62,886 nt of DNA from Eubacteriales bacterium (GCA_030536755.1 JAUNPJ010000011.1:1-62886); one strand, 5' to 3'. Shown: positions 53,524-62,733, counted from the first letter of the stretch. Program-made: numbers and translations. Notes: generated by a model from the sequence alone, not told the origin.

Positions 53524-54864
53524 TTAATGATATTTATGCATCCGTACATAATAGCTGATGCATAAGATCACAGTGGCTCCGCTCCATGCTGCAATCTCTG
53601 CAAAGAAAATACCGTCCTGTCCGATAAAATGGGGAAGGATCAGTGCAGCACTGATACGCATGACAAATTCAGCCATACCACTTACCATAGGCATTAAGGT
53701 ATCTCCCAGCCCCTGAAGTACAGATCTGTACACGTACAGGAAGTACAAAACCCAGAGCATGGCAGCCATAATAGAAAGGTATTTAAAAGCAATTGCCAAT
53801 ACCTGCTGTGTCTGCTGCGGTTCACCTGAGATGAAAAGTGAGAGAATATTTTTTCCAAATAAAAACATGGCAGAAGAAATGATCAGTGAGGTAAGCAGGG
53901 AAAGCAGCATACTGCTGCGGACGCCTTTTCTGATCCTGTCAATCTTTCCGGCTCCCAGATTCTGACCCACATAGGTAACGATGGCATATCCATAGGAAAT
54001 AGCAGCCATTTCCAGCAGACCATAAAGCTTGTTTGTAGCTGTAAATCCTGCTACAAAAAGGAAACCGTAGCCATTGATCACATACTGGACTACCAGACCG
54101 CCCACACCGATGATGATATTCTGAAATACAACAGGAATACCAAGCTTCATCAGGCGGGCATTCATGCCGGAGGCAGGCATAAAATCTGCTCTGGTCAGAT
54201 GAACGATATCAATTCTGCGTAAAATCAGGAAACAGTAAACAGCGGAGAAGCTCTGTGCAATCACAGTTGCGATTGCTGCTCCTGCCACACCCCATCCGAA
54301 GCCTGCCACAAAAAGGATGTCCAGTGAGATATTCAGCACAGATGCGATGATCATTGCGGTCAGCGGTGTTTTACTGTTTCCCATAGCCCTTAGAGCAGAG
54401 GCAAACATATTATAGGCTGCTGTGGCGGGGATTCCACAGAAAATGATGCGCAGATATAACAGAGACATTCCGATAATATTGGAAGGTGTATGCAGCCCTG
54501 TTAATACCAGCGAAGCAAATGACTGGCTGAGAATCAATACTCCGGCTGCGATGAATGCGGTCAGCCGGTAACTGTGAGCCAGAGATTTACGCAGATTTTC
54601 GAAATCCTTTGCCCCATAATACTGGGAGAGTTGAATAGAAAATCCCTGAGTGAGTCCTGTGGATATTCCTGTGACAACCCACATCAGAAAGTCAACAGCA
54701 CCCAGTGCGGCAAGAGCCTCCACACCTGCAACCTGGCCAACAACCATGGTATCCACCATTGTATAAAGCTGCTGACAGATATTTCCCAGCATCAGGGGAA
54801 TTGCAAAAAGAATGATCAACCGTCCCGGTGAACCGGAGGTCATATCCTGAATCTTGGTTTTCAT
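53524..54864 (-). CDS. MATE-family multidrug/cation efflux protein
   Basis: A 446-residue protein from ATG 54864 (AAAGGACC upstream). Twelve hydrophobic segments; N-terminal MTSGSPGRLIILFAIPLMLG and the MATE motif region QLYTMVDTMVVGQVAGVEAL. It exports cationic drugs or metabolites by Na+ or H+ exchange. A second, broken MATE gene is divergent from it. Confidence 0.9.
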   Translation of the reverse strand: MKTKIQDMTSGSPGRLIILFAIPLMLGNICQQLYTMVDTMVVGQVAGVEALAALGAVDFLMWVVTGISTGLTQGFSIQLSQYYGAKDFENLRKSLAHSYRLTAFIAAGVLILSQSFASLVLTGLHTPSNIIGMSLLYLRIIFCGIPATAAYNMFASALRAMGNSKTPLTAMIIASVLNISLDILFVAGFGWGVAGAAIATVIAQSFSAVYCFLILRRIDIVHLTRADFMPASGMNARLMKLGIPVVFQNIIIGVGGLVVQYVINGYGFLFVAGFTATNKLYGLLEMAAISYGYAIVTYVGQNLGAGKIDRIRKGVRSSMLLSLLTSLIISSAMFLFGKNILSLFISGEPQQTQQVLAIAFKYLSIMAAMLWVLYFLYVYRSVLQGLGDTLMPMVSGMAEFVMRISAALILPHFIGQDGIFFAEIAAWSGATVILCISYYVRMHKYH

Positions 54865-54970
54865 TAGTATAAAAGGTCCTTTCCGGAGCATATTTGAAAA
54901 AGTTTAGAAATGATTATTCGAATATGCCCTGATATTTACATTGATAATTTTAAATCATTAACGTGAAAAA

Positions 54971-55102
54971 TGAAATATAATATTTCATCAGAATGATATA
55001 AATTTATCAATACCTGCTATAAGCAGCATGTTGTTGAAATTATTATGCATAGCGCCTGAGAGGAGTTTTTGATTGCTATTTTTTAAAATACAGATATATA
55101 AT
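54971..55102 (+). promoter_or_regulatory. Divergent control region of the two MATE genes
   Basis: A perfect dyad TGAAATAT-A-ATATTTCA at 54971-54987 is a candidate operator. For the plus-strand MATE copy, TTGCTA (55073-55078) and TATAAT (55097-55102) are separated by 18 bases, and AAGGAG lies upstream of the ATG at 55137. Confidence 0.55.
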
Positions 55103-55136
55103 AGAAGGCAAGTCTTTACGGAAGGAGACAAGAATT

Positions 55137-55557
55137 ATGCTGAAAAGATTCACTAAAAATGTAACCCAGAGTGTTGCCGGAATGATCGGGATTTCCGTTT
55201 ATGTTCTGGCAGATACTTTCTTTATATCTGTATATTCCGGTGCTGACGGACTGGCAGTTCTCAATTTGATCCTGCCGGTTTATGGACTGATCTATGCGAT
55301 TGGGGCTATGATCGGGATTGGTTCCGCTACCAGGTATGCCATAAGCAGGGCAAAAGGAGAAAATACAGAACATTATTTCGTACAGTCAGTAACCTGAAGC
55401 ATACTGGTTGCAGTTCCATTTATGCTGATCGGAATTTTTATTCCGGACAAAGCATTGGCTTTGCTGGGTGCAGATGCCGGACTGATCGGACTTGGACGAA
55501 ACTATGTGAGAATTATTCTGATCGCAACACCATTCTTCATGTTAGTCCGCTTTCAGA
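55137..55557 (+). pseudogene. Truncated MATE exporter gene
   Basis: The frame starts MLKRFTKNVTQSVAGMIGIS and shows MATE-like TM segments. It reaches a TGA after FVQSVT (probably a Trp codon lost) and continues in frame as SILVAVPFMLIGIFIPDKAL to FFMLVRFQ, where homology stops at about 55557 against the 3' end of the DUF6870 gene. About one third of a MATE protein remains. A nonsense change plus a truncation show it is dead. Confidence 0.85.
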
Positions 55558-55851
55558 TTAACATAGATCCACTACAATTCCCATGACATCACACCTTATC
55601 CTCAGGACTTCTTTCAATGTTCTGGCAAACTGTTCAAAGCAATCCTTAAGAGAAATACCTTCAGAGCTGTAAACATTCTTAACAACCATATCCCCTACAC
55701 GGAAGCAATATGGATTCTTGACCTGCTTTACAAACTCAGCCGCTCTTTCCTCTTTTGTCATATCATCACTGATGAGAGTCCCGGTAACATCCACCAGGCT
55801 CTCAGGAACCACGGTTCTGATATCAACTGCTTTCATTTCTTCGATACCCAT
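55558..55851 (-). CDS. DUF6870-like small element protein
   Basis: From the ATG at 55851 (or 55836) a 92-97-residue protein reads MKAVDIRTVVPESLVDVTGT and then KNPYCFRVGDMVVKNVYSSE, matching the small DUF6870-type proteins found on Clostridia elements. Upstream in-frame sequence to 56052 lacks coding character. It abuts the truncated MATE pseudogene. Function unknown. Confidence 0.7.
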   Translation of the reverse strand: MGIEEMKAVDIRTVVPESLVDVTGTLISDDMTKEERAAEFVKQVKNPYCFRVGDMVVKNVYSSEGISLKDCFEQFARTLKEVLRIRCDVMGIVVDLC

Positions 55852-56005
55852 AAAAACTAGACCTCTAGAATTCCCTTTTCTGAAGGTCTGGTTAAATTTA
55901 TATGTGTTTTCCGATTTTTTAGTGATTTTACTCGAATAAAGACGGAATAATATCCGCAAGGACAGTGATTCATCGCAACCACCATTTTGATACAATCCAA
56001 CGATT

Positions 56006-56048
56006 GCACCCCCTAATGCACCCCCTAAATACAGGAGATGCACCCCCT
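56006..56048. repeat. Three copies of GCACCCCCT
   Basis: Copies at 56006-56014, 56018-56026 and 56040-56048. On the minus strand they read AGGGGGTGC. They lie in non-coding sequence upstream of the DUF6870 gene. Purpose unknown; possibly recombination-related. Confidence 0.6.
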
Positions 56049-56067
56049 CCATCCGGGCATTGGTTTA

Positions 56068-56104
56068 GACTACTCTTCATTTTATGAAGAATCGCAGAGT
56101 AGTC
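56068..56104 (+). terminator. Hairpin with T run
   Basis: GACTACTC ... GAGTAGTC, 8 pairs with an inner TTCAT-ATGAA stem, then TTTTC on the plus strand. Downstream of no intact plus gene; probably a relic of a removed gene end. Confidence 0.55.
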
Positions 56105-56120
56105 TTTTCTTTCACGAAAA

Positions 56121-56155
56121 AAGAGATATCAACGCGCCTATGGTCAATATCTCTT
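56121..56155 (-). terminator. Terminator of the Zn-ribbon gene
   Basis: AAGAGATAT-N17-ATATCTCTT; on the minus strand TTTTTT follows. Ends the 82-residue gene. Confidence 0.75.
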
Positions 56156-56163
56156 TCTTCTTA

Positions 56164-56412
56164 TTATAATTCACTTGTCAAGCTTTCGCAGTATTCCTCT
56201 TCCCAGGCAAAATGTTCTTCTGAACATTTTTCGCACCGATTGAAAGCATCATCCATGATAATTCCCATGTCGGCCATGTCCGCTATGAAATTGATGGGAT
56301 CATCGATTGGAACCATACTACCACAAGTCTCGCAGTGAACATAGATGTTGTTTTCTCTAAGCGGATGAAATGAAATAGTTCCGTCCTCGTTTGCTATTCT
56401 CACATAAAGCAT
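56164..56412 (-). CDS. Small zinc-ribbon-like element protein
   Basis: An 82-residue acidic protein starting MLYVRIANEDGTISFHPLRE. CETCG (28-32) and CEKC (60-63) form two knuckles of a zinc ribbon. Ribosome site GAGGT. It is of the type found on Tn1549-like elements. Function unknown, perhaps DNA or protein binding. Confidence 0.75.
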   Translation of the reverse strand: MLYVRIANEDGTISFHPLRENNIYVHCETCGSMVPIDDPINFIADMADMGIIMDDAFNRCEKCSEEHFAWEEEYCESLTSEL

Positions 56413-56522
56413 ATTGAAATACCTCCTCGTTTTGGTATGTCTATATACGCTCTATATTAAGAAAATAGCAACGATAATTCACACTATATAATTAACAAAT
56501 ATGAAATCGTCAAACTGAAATT

Positions 56523-57020
56523 TTACTTTTCTTTATATTCGTCTGGTACTGCTATTTGAAATGTCTCACATAATAGCATCACATCATGCATATCATTTTC
56601 ATCGTGTTCATACCCCAAATGAAACATTACCTGACTCAATGGATCAATACAAGAAACAGTTATATCTCCAACTTTTCCAATCCCGGAAAAAGTTTCTGAT
56701 GGAAATATATCTCCCTCATAAACAATTCCATCATTTGTAAATTCAAAACAATGTAAATCAATGATTCTTTGTTTATCATCTTTCCAAATAGTATGACCAT
56801 CTGTTGTATAATCTGTAGTCATTTCCCTAAATCCATGCTGCTTAATCACATGAATATAATCACGATAATGTTTCAGTTCAACAAATAAATCAATATCATT
56901 GTGTATTCTTGATTCTCTGCCAAGAAGTGCATCAACACCCCAGCCACCATCTAAATATACTTTAATGTCGTTTTGCAAAGCACATTTTATAATTTCACAT
57001 GCATCCTCTGTACGTACCAT
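56523..57020 (-). CDS. Lincosamide/aminoglycoside-type nucleotidyltransferase (Lnu-like)
   Basis: A 165-residue protein with DGGWGVDALLGRESRIHNDIDLFVE, the GGWGVDxLxG...DxD motif of Lnu(A/C)-type lincosamide nucleotidyltransferases (catalytic Asp residues near 45-47). Length fits Lnu (about 161-164). It should transfer a nucleotide to clindamycin or lincomycin. Exact allele is not assignable. Not linked to a promoter cassette visible here. Confidence 0.75.
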   Translation of the reverse strand: MVRTEDACEIIKCALQNDIKVYLDGGWGVDALLGRESRIHNDIDLFVELKHYRDYIHVIKQHGFREMTTDYTTDGHTIWKDDKQRIIDLHCFEFTNDGIVYEGDIFPSETFSGIGKVGDITVSCIDPLSQVMFHLGYEHDENDMHDVMLLCETFQIAVPDEYKEK

Positions 57021-57088
57021 TTATCTATTCTCCAAATTCAAATTCTTATGTGTTTTCAATCTCTCTGCAAGACTGAAATTTGACTTGC

Positions 57089-57412
57089 CTATTTTCTTAA
57101 AATCTCATGTGGAGCTTCTATTTCATTTGCCAAGGTATGCTCTGTTAATTCTGACATCAATTTCAATTTTCTATTAATCAATGGTCGCATACAATTAGGA
57201 ACATGTTCCTGATGCGCTCTGTGGATTGCTACACATTCCTTACAGTTTCCGTGATAACGACAGGCTTTCAGGCAAGGACAGTGATCTTTGTCTTTATACT
57301 CCTTACGAAATTCCGCTGCAAATTCTTCTTGCAGTCTCAGCCCCTCGACACGGTTTCCCTTATGAAATTCAACCATTGCATCCAGTTCTTTCTGGTTCCC
57401 TTCAATCTTCAT
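57089..57412 (-). CDS. Small Cys-rich protein (DUF6485-like)
   Basis: From ATG 57412 a 107-residue protein reads MKIEGNQKELDAMVEFHKGN, with the cluster CPCLKACRYHGNCKECVAIH (about 46-65) and a later Cys, a likely zinc or iron-binding site. N-terminal and C-terminal parts are helical. Function unknown. Confidence 0.7.
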   Translation of the reverse strand: MKIEGNQKELDAMVEFHKGNRVEGLRLQEEFAAEFRKEYKDKDHCPCLKACRYHGNCKECVAIHRAHQEHVPNCMRPLINRKLKLMSELTEHTLANEIEAPHEILRK

Positions 57413-57518
57413 GTTATTATAGCGCCTCCATTTCAACTATTCCTCATTTTCTGATAAATTCCAATTTTGTTGTCATCTTCATTATACTTCATCGCCTATC
57501 GAAAAGATAGCATATTTT

Positions 57519-57800
57519 ATGAAACTTGTCGGCTGGGAACATCTTCTTGATGACCTCAATCTCATTATCCGGGATATTCGGGAAACCCACAAAAAAGACA
57601 GCGAGAGTGCGCCCCAGACCACCGTTGCCGATGAACTGAAAGAAAATCTGAAAGCTATCGAAAATTTCAAAGGCAGTCGGGATGAAAAGCTGGTTGTTCT
57701 TTATTGCAAGCAGCTTGGTATCAACTATAAAAATCTGTCAGATGAAGAATTTCGCTGGATTGTGCTTTTCCTTTCTTTTCTTTTTCTTCCCTTTAATTAG
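57519..57800 (+). CDS. Possible small protein or gene fragment
   Basis: A 93-residue frame MKLVGWEHLLDDLNLIIRDI with QLGINYKNLSDEEFRWIVLF. The first 80 residues look coding, but the ATG has no ribosome site and the hydrophobic C-terminus looks like readthrough. Probably the remnant of a larger gene. Confidence 0.4.
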   Translation: MKLVGWEHLLDDLNLIIRDIRETHKKDSESAPQTTVADELKENLKAIENFKGSRDEKLVVLYCKQLGINYKNLSDEEFRWIVLFLSFLFLPFN

Positions 57801-57966
57801 CCATGAACTGCGTGGTTCACAAAACTGCCAGACCAAATTGAAAAGCCCAAACCAGTTACGCTTGCATCCTTCTTATTAAGAGCATCCTCATAACCTTCAA
57901 GCCAAGACAGTTTATAATTGTTCCACGCTCATAATCATCAAGAGCTATGCAATACTTCTTTGACAT
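57793..57966 (-). pseudogene. Chimeric remnant of small element proteins
   Basis: The ATG at 57966 has GGAGTG upstream and encodes MSKKYCIALDDYERGTIINC, the start of a well-known small element protein that then leaves its pattern. In another frame the same DNA ends with KKDASVTGLGFSIWSGSFVN, the tail of a different protein. A deletion probably fused the two. The region around it (57801-58110) has no intact gene. Confidence 0.5.
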
Positions 57967-57991
57967 ATATTTCACTCCTTCAAAAAACAAA

Positions 57992-58085
57992 ACGACGGCT
58001 TTGATTGTTGTTCAAAGCCGTCGTGAGTTCAATTTGACACGAGAAAACGACTGCTGTACGACGGCTTTTTTTCTTTTGCCGTCGT
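57992..58085. terminator. Tandem ACGACGGC hairpins downstream of vanT
   Basis: A perfect 12-pair stem ACGACGGCTTTG/CAAAGCCGTCGT (57992-58024) and a second ACGACGGC/GCCGTCGT stem (58058-58085) share the same arm sequence. Several pairings are possible. One of them (the arm at 58017-58024 with that at 58058-58065) is followed by T7 on the plus strand. They probably terminate both the van operon and opposing transcription. Confidence 0.65.
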
Positions 58086-58110
58086 GTGGCAGATAATTAC
58101 AGTGTATAAG

Positions 58111-60171
58111 TTAAACTATCATTCTGTTCAAGCGGCTACCCAAGCGACTTAACAGTTCATTGGTAATTGTCCCACTTGCTTCTGCAAGGTCATAGGCAGT
58201 GATTTCATACTGGCCTGATTTTCCTATGATGACAGCAATATCACTGCTTTTTACATCTGGTAAATCCGTAATATCGACGATCATTTGATCCATACAGATG
58301 CGTCCAATTATTGGTGCTTCGTATCCGTTTATCAATACTTTGCCATGATTGCACGACAGAGCGCGAGGAATGCCATCTGCGTATCCAATAGACAAAACTG
58401 CGATTTTCCTATCGCTTTCCGCGACATATTCCAGTCCATACCCTGCGCCCTCGCCGGTATGTAAATCCTTTGTAAGTGCGATGCGTGCTTTCAATGACAA
58501 TACTGGGCGCAAAGCAATCGGGCAATCATCCAGATCCCTCCGATTACTTAAAACCCCATAGAGGGCAATGCCTACCCTTGCATAATCTCCTGCCAGCTCC
58601 GGGTATCGAAGTAATCCATAACTGGATAGCAGATGGGTCTTGCCACAGTTAAGGCCCCGATCATTCAAATTGCAGATTACTCGTTGAAACGCTTCTGCCT
58701 GTCTTAATGTAAAGGCCTTCTTTTCCACTGTCTTCTCATCAGCAACACACAAATGCGTAAAAATGCCCTCAATGGCAAGGTTTTTCATTTGAAATATGCT
58801 GGCGATTCTTTCTGGTTGATCTGCTGATATTCCCAAACGGTGCATACCGGTATCAATTTTCAAATGGACCTTGAGCTTTTTCCCGTAGGCGTTCAGAAGT
58901 CGTGCATAGGGCATATCAATGACGGTTTGTGTAAGCCGGTATTTTCTCAGAGAAGAAAATTGTTCCGGGTGAGTATAGCCCAGCACCAGAATTTCACCCT
59001 TGACGCCTCCACGCCGCAGCTCCATTCCTTCCGATACCGTAGCCACACAAAAAGACCGTATTCCGCTGTGGTTGAGTTCCTTTGCAATCAATACCGCACC
59101 GTGCCCATAAGCATTTGCTTTGACCGCTGGCATGAGGGTGCAGTTTTCCGTGAGAATAGACTGTAACTGATTGACATTATGGCGTAAAGTAGACAAATCC
59201 AGTTCTATCCACGCTCGTCCAGTTTGAAAAGGTCTGGACGGCCTAAGCCACAAGAGCAGCTGCGACAGAAAAAGACTGGACGCTAAGACCAGGAGAAAAA
59301 GGATGACCGTATTTTCCACCAACAGGCCAGTCAGACCAACTAACTTTGCCATTCCCCGAACCAACACAATGCACCATGGATGGATTAGGTACACAATTGC
59401 AGACAACTGCCGCAAATTGCGCCGCTCCCCTTGGTTTGCCTCAAGAAGCAAAGAGAATAGAAACACCATTAAGAATGGGTAAAACAAATACATACTATCG
59501 TGTCTTTGAATGCCGGAACTATGAAGCAAAAGCGCCTCCACAATCAATGCCACGAAAGAACATAGTAATCCGATTACAGCGACTTTACGGCGGAATATGA
59601 TGCCTGCCGCTCCCAGCAGAAGGAACAGAGGTACATAAAAAAGTCCGTTTCGGGTATAGTCAAACACCAAAAATATGCCATTGTAAAAGGTCGCCAGCAC
59701 CGGAACGCCTGATACGAGGCCGTAATAGCTTTCACCGCCCAGCCCGATTAGATACAATATCCCCGCTATGGGAATCGCGGCCTCCGGCTTGAAGCGGGTG
59801 AGGCAATAGGCAATCGGAGTACCCAGCAGGAGCGCGGGAAGATACCACAGGTGATAGAAACTTCCGTCAAATATCGCCCGGCGGAAAAAATCCAATGATA
59901 ACTGACCGGCGTAATAATTCAAGGGCAGATACAGCAGAATGCTTACACCATAGAGCATAGCGGTTTTTTTTAAGAATTTTCCTGTGGCGCGCCAGTTTCC
60001 ACGGGCCAGAAAATAACCGCTGACCATAATAAAGAACGGAACGGCTATCCGGCGCAAAACTGTCAGAAGCCAAAGAATTTCGCTATCCGTAGAACGAGTA
60101 TGGACAGCTACCACAAGGATTGCGGCAATCAGGCGAAAATCGTCTAAAGCCGGGAATTTTTTTTCTTTCAC
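58111..60171 (-). CDS. vanT: VanT, membrane-bound serine racemase
   Basis: A 686-residue protein. Residues 1-330 form an acyltransferase-3-like membrane domain with about ten helices; residues 330-686 are an alanine-racemase fold with the PLP lysine in PAVKANAYGHGAV (about 368) and the GYGLEYVAES and IGYADGIPRAL loops. It makes D-Ser from L-Ser for D-Ala-D-Ser peptidoglycan ends. Last gene of the vanG-type operon; overlaps vanXY by four bases. Confidence 0.92.
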   Translation of the reverse strand: MKEKKFPALDDFRLIAAILVVAVHTRSTDSEILWLLTVLRRIAVPFFIMVSGYFLARGNWRATGKFLKKTAMLYGVSILLYLPLNYYAGQLSLDFFRRAIFDGSFYHLWYLPALLLGTPIAYCLTRFKPEAAIPIAGILYLIGLGGESYYGLVSGVPVLATFYNGIFLVFDYTRNGLFYVPLFLLLGAAGIIFRRKVAVIGLLCSFVALIVEALLLHSSGIQRHDSMYLFYPFLMVFLFSLLLEANQGERRNLRQLSAIVYLIHPWCIVLVRGMAKLVGLTGLLVENTVILFLLVLASSLFLSQLLLWLRPSRPFQTGRAWIELDLSTLRHNVNQLQSILTENCTLMPAVKANAYGHGAVLIAKELNHSGIRSFCVATVSEGMELRRGGVKGEILVLGYTHPEQFSSLRKYRLTQTVIDMPYARLLNAYGKKLKVHLKIDTGMHRLGISADQPERIASIFQMKNLAIEGIFTHLCVADEKTVEKKAFTLRQAEAFQRVICNLNDRGLNCGKTHLLSSYGLLRYPELAGDYARVGIALYGVLSNRRDLDDCPIALRPVLSLKARIALTKDLHTGEGAGYGLEYVAESDRKIAVLSIGYADGIPRALSCNHGKVLINGYEAPIIGRICMDQMIVDITDLPDVKSSDIAVIIGKSGQYEITAYDLAEASGTITNELLSRLGSRLNRMIV

Positions 60172-60746
60172 ATCGTTACCTCTCTGAAAAACGGGCTTCG
60201 ATGCAGGTGATATTCTTCCAAAGTCCAGTTATGATCCACCATTATCTTCGCATGAGGTACGCCAACATAACGAAAGTGCCACGGCTCGTGCGCGATCCCA
60301 GTAATGGCCTCTTTTCCAGCTGGGTATCGTTCAATAAATCCGTAATCCGCAGCTAACTCTCGGAATGTCTGGCAAATTCCTTCATAGGGAAAGTTTGGGC
60401 GGAGAAAGTCAATATCCGGCTGTTTCAAGCCTAAATCAATGGCAAGCCCTGTTTGATGTTCGCTATGCCCAGGGCGGGCCACAAATTTATTTGTGAATTC
60501 TTCTCCGTTTTCCAAAAGCGATTGAAGATAAATTTCACGCTGTTCTTCCTGGGAACGCCAGCCACTTACTGCCGTGATATACCGCCAGCCGTCTAATTCT
60601 TCCATAAGTTGATTGAGAGCTGTGGCTGCACATTGCTCCAGCAGCACTTGTCCGCCGACTAATACCAATGAGCGCGGACTTAGAGATACTGGGTGCTGCT
60701 GGTTCACCAGCATTAGAGCCCTAAGTTGAGAAAAATCGATAATCAT
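60168..60746 (-). CDS. vanXY: VanXY-type D,D-peptidase/D,D-carboxypeptidase
   Basis: A 192-residue zinc peptidase with SGWRSQEEQREIY, GHSEHQTGLAIDLG (Sx(2)H and D ligands) and EPWHFRYVG (ExxH). It removes D-Ala-terminated precursors so that only D-Ala-D-Ser remains. No membrane segment. Overlaps vanG by four bases. Confidence 0.92.
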   Translation of the reverse strand: MIIDFSQLRALMLVNQQHPVSLSPRSLVLVGGQVLLEQCAATALNQLMEELDGWRYITAVSGWRSQEEQREIYLQSLLENGEEFTNKFVARPGHSEHQTGLAIDLGLKQPDIDFLRPNFPYEGICQTFRELAADYGFIERYPAGKEAITGIAHEPWHFRYVGVPHAKIMVDHNWTLEEYHLHRSPFFREVTM

Positions 60747-61792
60747 TTCCTCACCGCCAGTTCGATAAGGGAAGAAATGACTTGTTCAAAGGACATTCCG
60801 GCAGCCTTCATCATATTGGGATAACGGCTATGGGCTGTAAATCCGGGAATGGTGTTGACCTCATTGAAAACAAGTTTGCCATCCGGCGTTAAAAACTGAT
60901 CCACACGGGCAAACCCCTGACAGTCCAGCGCCTGGTAAATCCGTTTGGCACTTTCCTTAATCTGCTCCCGCTGTTCTGCGGTCACACGGGCAGGTACATG
61001 AATGGTGGAAGTTTCCAGGGTGTACTTTTCTTTGAAGTTAAAGAACCCATTTGATAGCTCAATTTCGTCCGGTTCTCCCACAAGCAGCGCCTCGTTTCCC
61101 AATACGGCGCAGCCAACTTCAAAGCCGGGGATCGCTTCTTCCAAAATGATGTGGTCATCGTATTGAAATGCCAGTTCGACGGCAGCAGACAGCTGCTCAC
61201 TTCCCGTAACCTTTGTGATGCCATAGGAAGAACCGGCCCTGACGGGCTTGATAAACAAAGGGTATCCCAGTGCATCTGCTTTCGCCCGCACGATATCGAG
61301 ATTTGCACAGCGCTCCAGAACAATAGAATGTGGTATTGCCACCCCCGCAGCCTGCACCAGCTTGTGAGCGCGTTCTTTGTCCATGCACAAAGCTGAAGCC
61401 AGTACACCGCACCCCACAAGCGGAATGCCTGCCAATTCAAAAAGGCCCTGCACCGTCCCATCTTCTCCATTCTGACCGTGAAGGACGGGAAAGGCGGCGT
61501 CCAGATGAATTTTCTGCATATCCCCCCGCCCAAATACCAGGAGAGCCGGTTCGCTTCGGTTCGGCAGCACCACGGTGGGGGTGCAGATTTCCGGGTCAAA
61601 CCAGGTGTCATTTTTGATATTTTCAATCGGCCCGGTGTAGGAATACCAGTCGCCCGTTTTTGATATGCCGACCATTACTGCTTCATACTTGTTGCTGTCC
61701 ATATTCTGAAGCACAGCGGCTGCGGACTGGAGAGACACGCTATACTCCGGGGAACAGCCGCCAAACAAAACAGCGATTTTCAATCTTTTCAT
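60743..61792 (-). CDS. vanG: VanG-type D-Ala-D-Ser ligase
   Basis: From ATG 61792 (overlapping the vanY stop, ATGA) a 349-residue ATP-grasp ligase reads MKRLKIAVLFGGCSPEYSVS. The omega loop has KEKYTLETSTIHVPAR, EKY being typical of D-Ser ligases, and the end carries FNEVNTIPGFTAHSRYPNM. It produces low-affinity targets for vancomycin. A longer start at 61831 would lie inside vanY and is unlikely. Confidence 0.95.
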   Translation of the reverse strand: MKRLKIAVLFGGCSPEYSVSLQSAAAVLQNMDSNKYEAVMVGISKTGDWYSYTGPIENIKNDTWFDPEICTPTVVLPNRSEPALLVFGRGDMQKIHLDAAFPVLHGQNGEDGTVQGLFELAGIPLVGCGVLASALCMDKERAHKLVQAAGVAIPHSIVLERCANLDIVRAKADALGYPLFIKPVRAGSSYGITKVTGSEQLSAAVELAFQYDDHIILEEAIPGFEVGCAVLGNEALLVGEPDEIELSNGFFNFKEKYTLETSTIHVPARVTAEQREQIKESAKRIYQALDCQGFARVDQFLTPDGKLVFNEVNTIPGFTAHSRYPNMMKAAGMSFEQVISSLIELAVRK

Positions 61793-62601
61793 TGCTCTAC
61801 CTGCCTTTCTGCCAAATATTCCTCCAAGCACAGCCCTTTTTCATACATCTCTGTGGCGGCCTCAACGCCAACATACCGATAATGCCATACTTCCTCGGCA
61901 ACGCCCGTGATGTCGGTTTTATCTCCAGGGTAACGGAAGATAAAACCGTATTTGTAGCTGTTTTCTTGCAGCCAGAAATAAAGATCATAGGTGGCTCCGT
62001 TGATGTCCACGGCTAAACCAATTTGATGTTCACTGTATCCGGGAACAGATACCCATTGCTTTGCCAGTTCCTCCGCTTCGCTCTGGGAATTTCCCTCTTT
62101 GCGGTATCCAGCCACTTTGTCGTCATAGAGCTGCTGCTGCTTTTTCTGCGTGCGGTAACCGGATACGACCATAGGCAGTTGATCCCAATTTCCTTCCTTT
62201 GCTGCTTCCAACATCTCCATGAGAGGATCATAGATGCGTTCATCTACTTTCTCACCGCTGGGCACCTCTACCAGTTTTGGCTCGTAGTTTTCGGGGATCG
62301 CGTTTTCATAGTTTACCAACACCAAGTTCCAGTCGGTGTCATCATTTGCTGTCTGCGTGTTTTGGGGTGAGCTTTCATCCAAAAGGCCAACTTGCACATC
62401 ATCAGGCCCCTGCGTTGTGGTGTCGTTTACTTGGGAATTTTCAGGCGATTCTTTATCTCCAAACACTGTGAACGCATTTACACAAACAGCCACGACCAGA
62501 ATGACTGTGGCAATACTTCCCCAAGGAAAGCGCCTCCGCCGCTTCTTTTGCCTCCGGCGATGACCTTCATTGGGAACAGGCAGCATTTTTTCTTCCATCA
62601 T
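61789..62601 (-). CDS. vanY: VanY-type membrane-anchored D,D-carboxypeptidase
   Basis: A 270-residue protein with a cytoplasmic basic stretch (RRRQKKRRRR), one TM helix (SIATVILVVAVCVNAFTVFG, about 29-48), and an outer zinc peptidase domain with SGYRTQKKQQQLY, YSEHQIGLAVDING and EVWHYRYVG. It trims D-Ala from pentapeptide precursors. First gene of the operon seen here; AAAGGAGG lies seven bases upstream. VanW, found between vanY and vanG in enterococcal vanG operons, is absent. Confidence 0.9.
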   Translation of the reverse strand: MMEEKMLPVPNEGHRRRQKKRRRRFPWGSIATVILVVAVCVNAFTVFGDKESPENSQVNDTTTQGPDDVQVGLLDESSPQNTQTANDDTDWNLVLVNYENAIPENYEPKLVEVPSGEKVDERIYDPLMEMLEAAKEGNWDQLPMVVSGYRTQKKQQQLYDDKVAGYRKEGNSQSEAEELAKQWVSVPGYSEHQIGLAVDINGATYDLYFWLQENSYKYGFIFRYPGDKTDITGVAEEVWHYRYVGVEAATEMYEKGLCLEEYLAERQVEQ

Positions 62602-62630
62602 ATAAAGCCTCCTTTCTGAAGGGGAACAAA

Positions 62631-62714
62631 AGCGCCCCTGTCAGCATTTATTGTACTGAACAGCGGCGCTTGGAACTTTAATATAAAGTTGTTTATTTCC
62701 TAAGAAAATCCTAA
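62631..62714 (-). promoter_or_regulatory. van operon control region: activator repeats, -10 and leader hairpin
   Basis: Two TTAGGA direct repeats (minus strand; 62709-62714 and 62698-62703) are 11 bases apart, as expected for an OmpR-type response regulator such as VanR. A TATATT -10 candidate lies at 62680-62685. The leader then forms AGCGCC ... GGGCGCT (62631-62670) followed by TTTT, which would act as an attenuator or read as the end of an upstream transcript. Confidence 0.5.
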
Positions 62715-62733
62715 TGTAAAGGGGAGATTTTAC

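Noticed and set aside
57482-57670. 62-residue minus-strand frame
   Set aside because: It is antisense to a more protein-like plus-strand frame and has no ribosome site.
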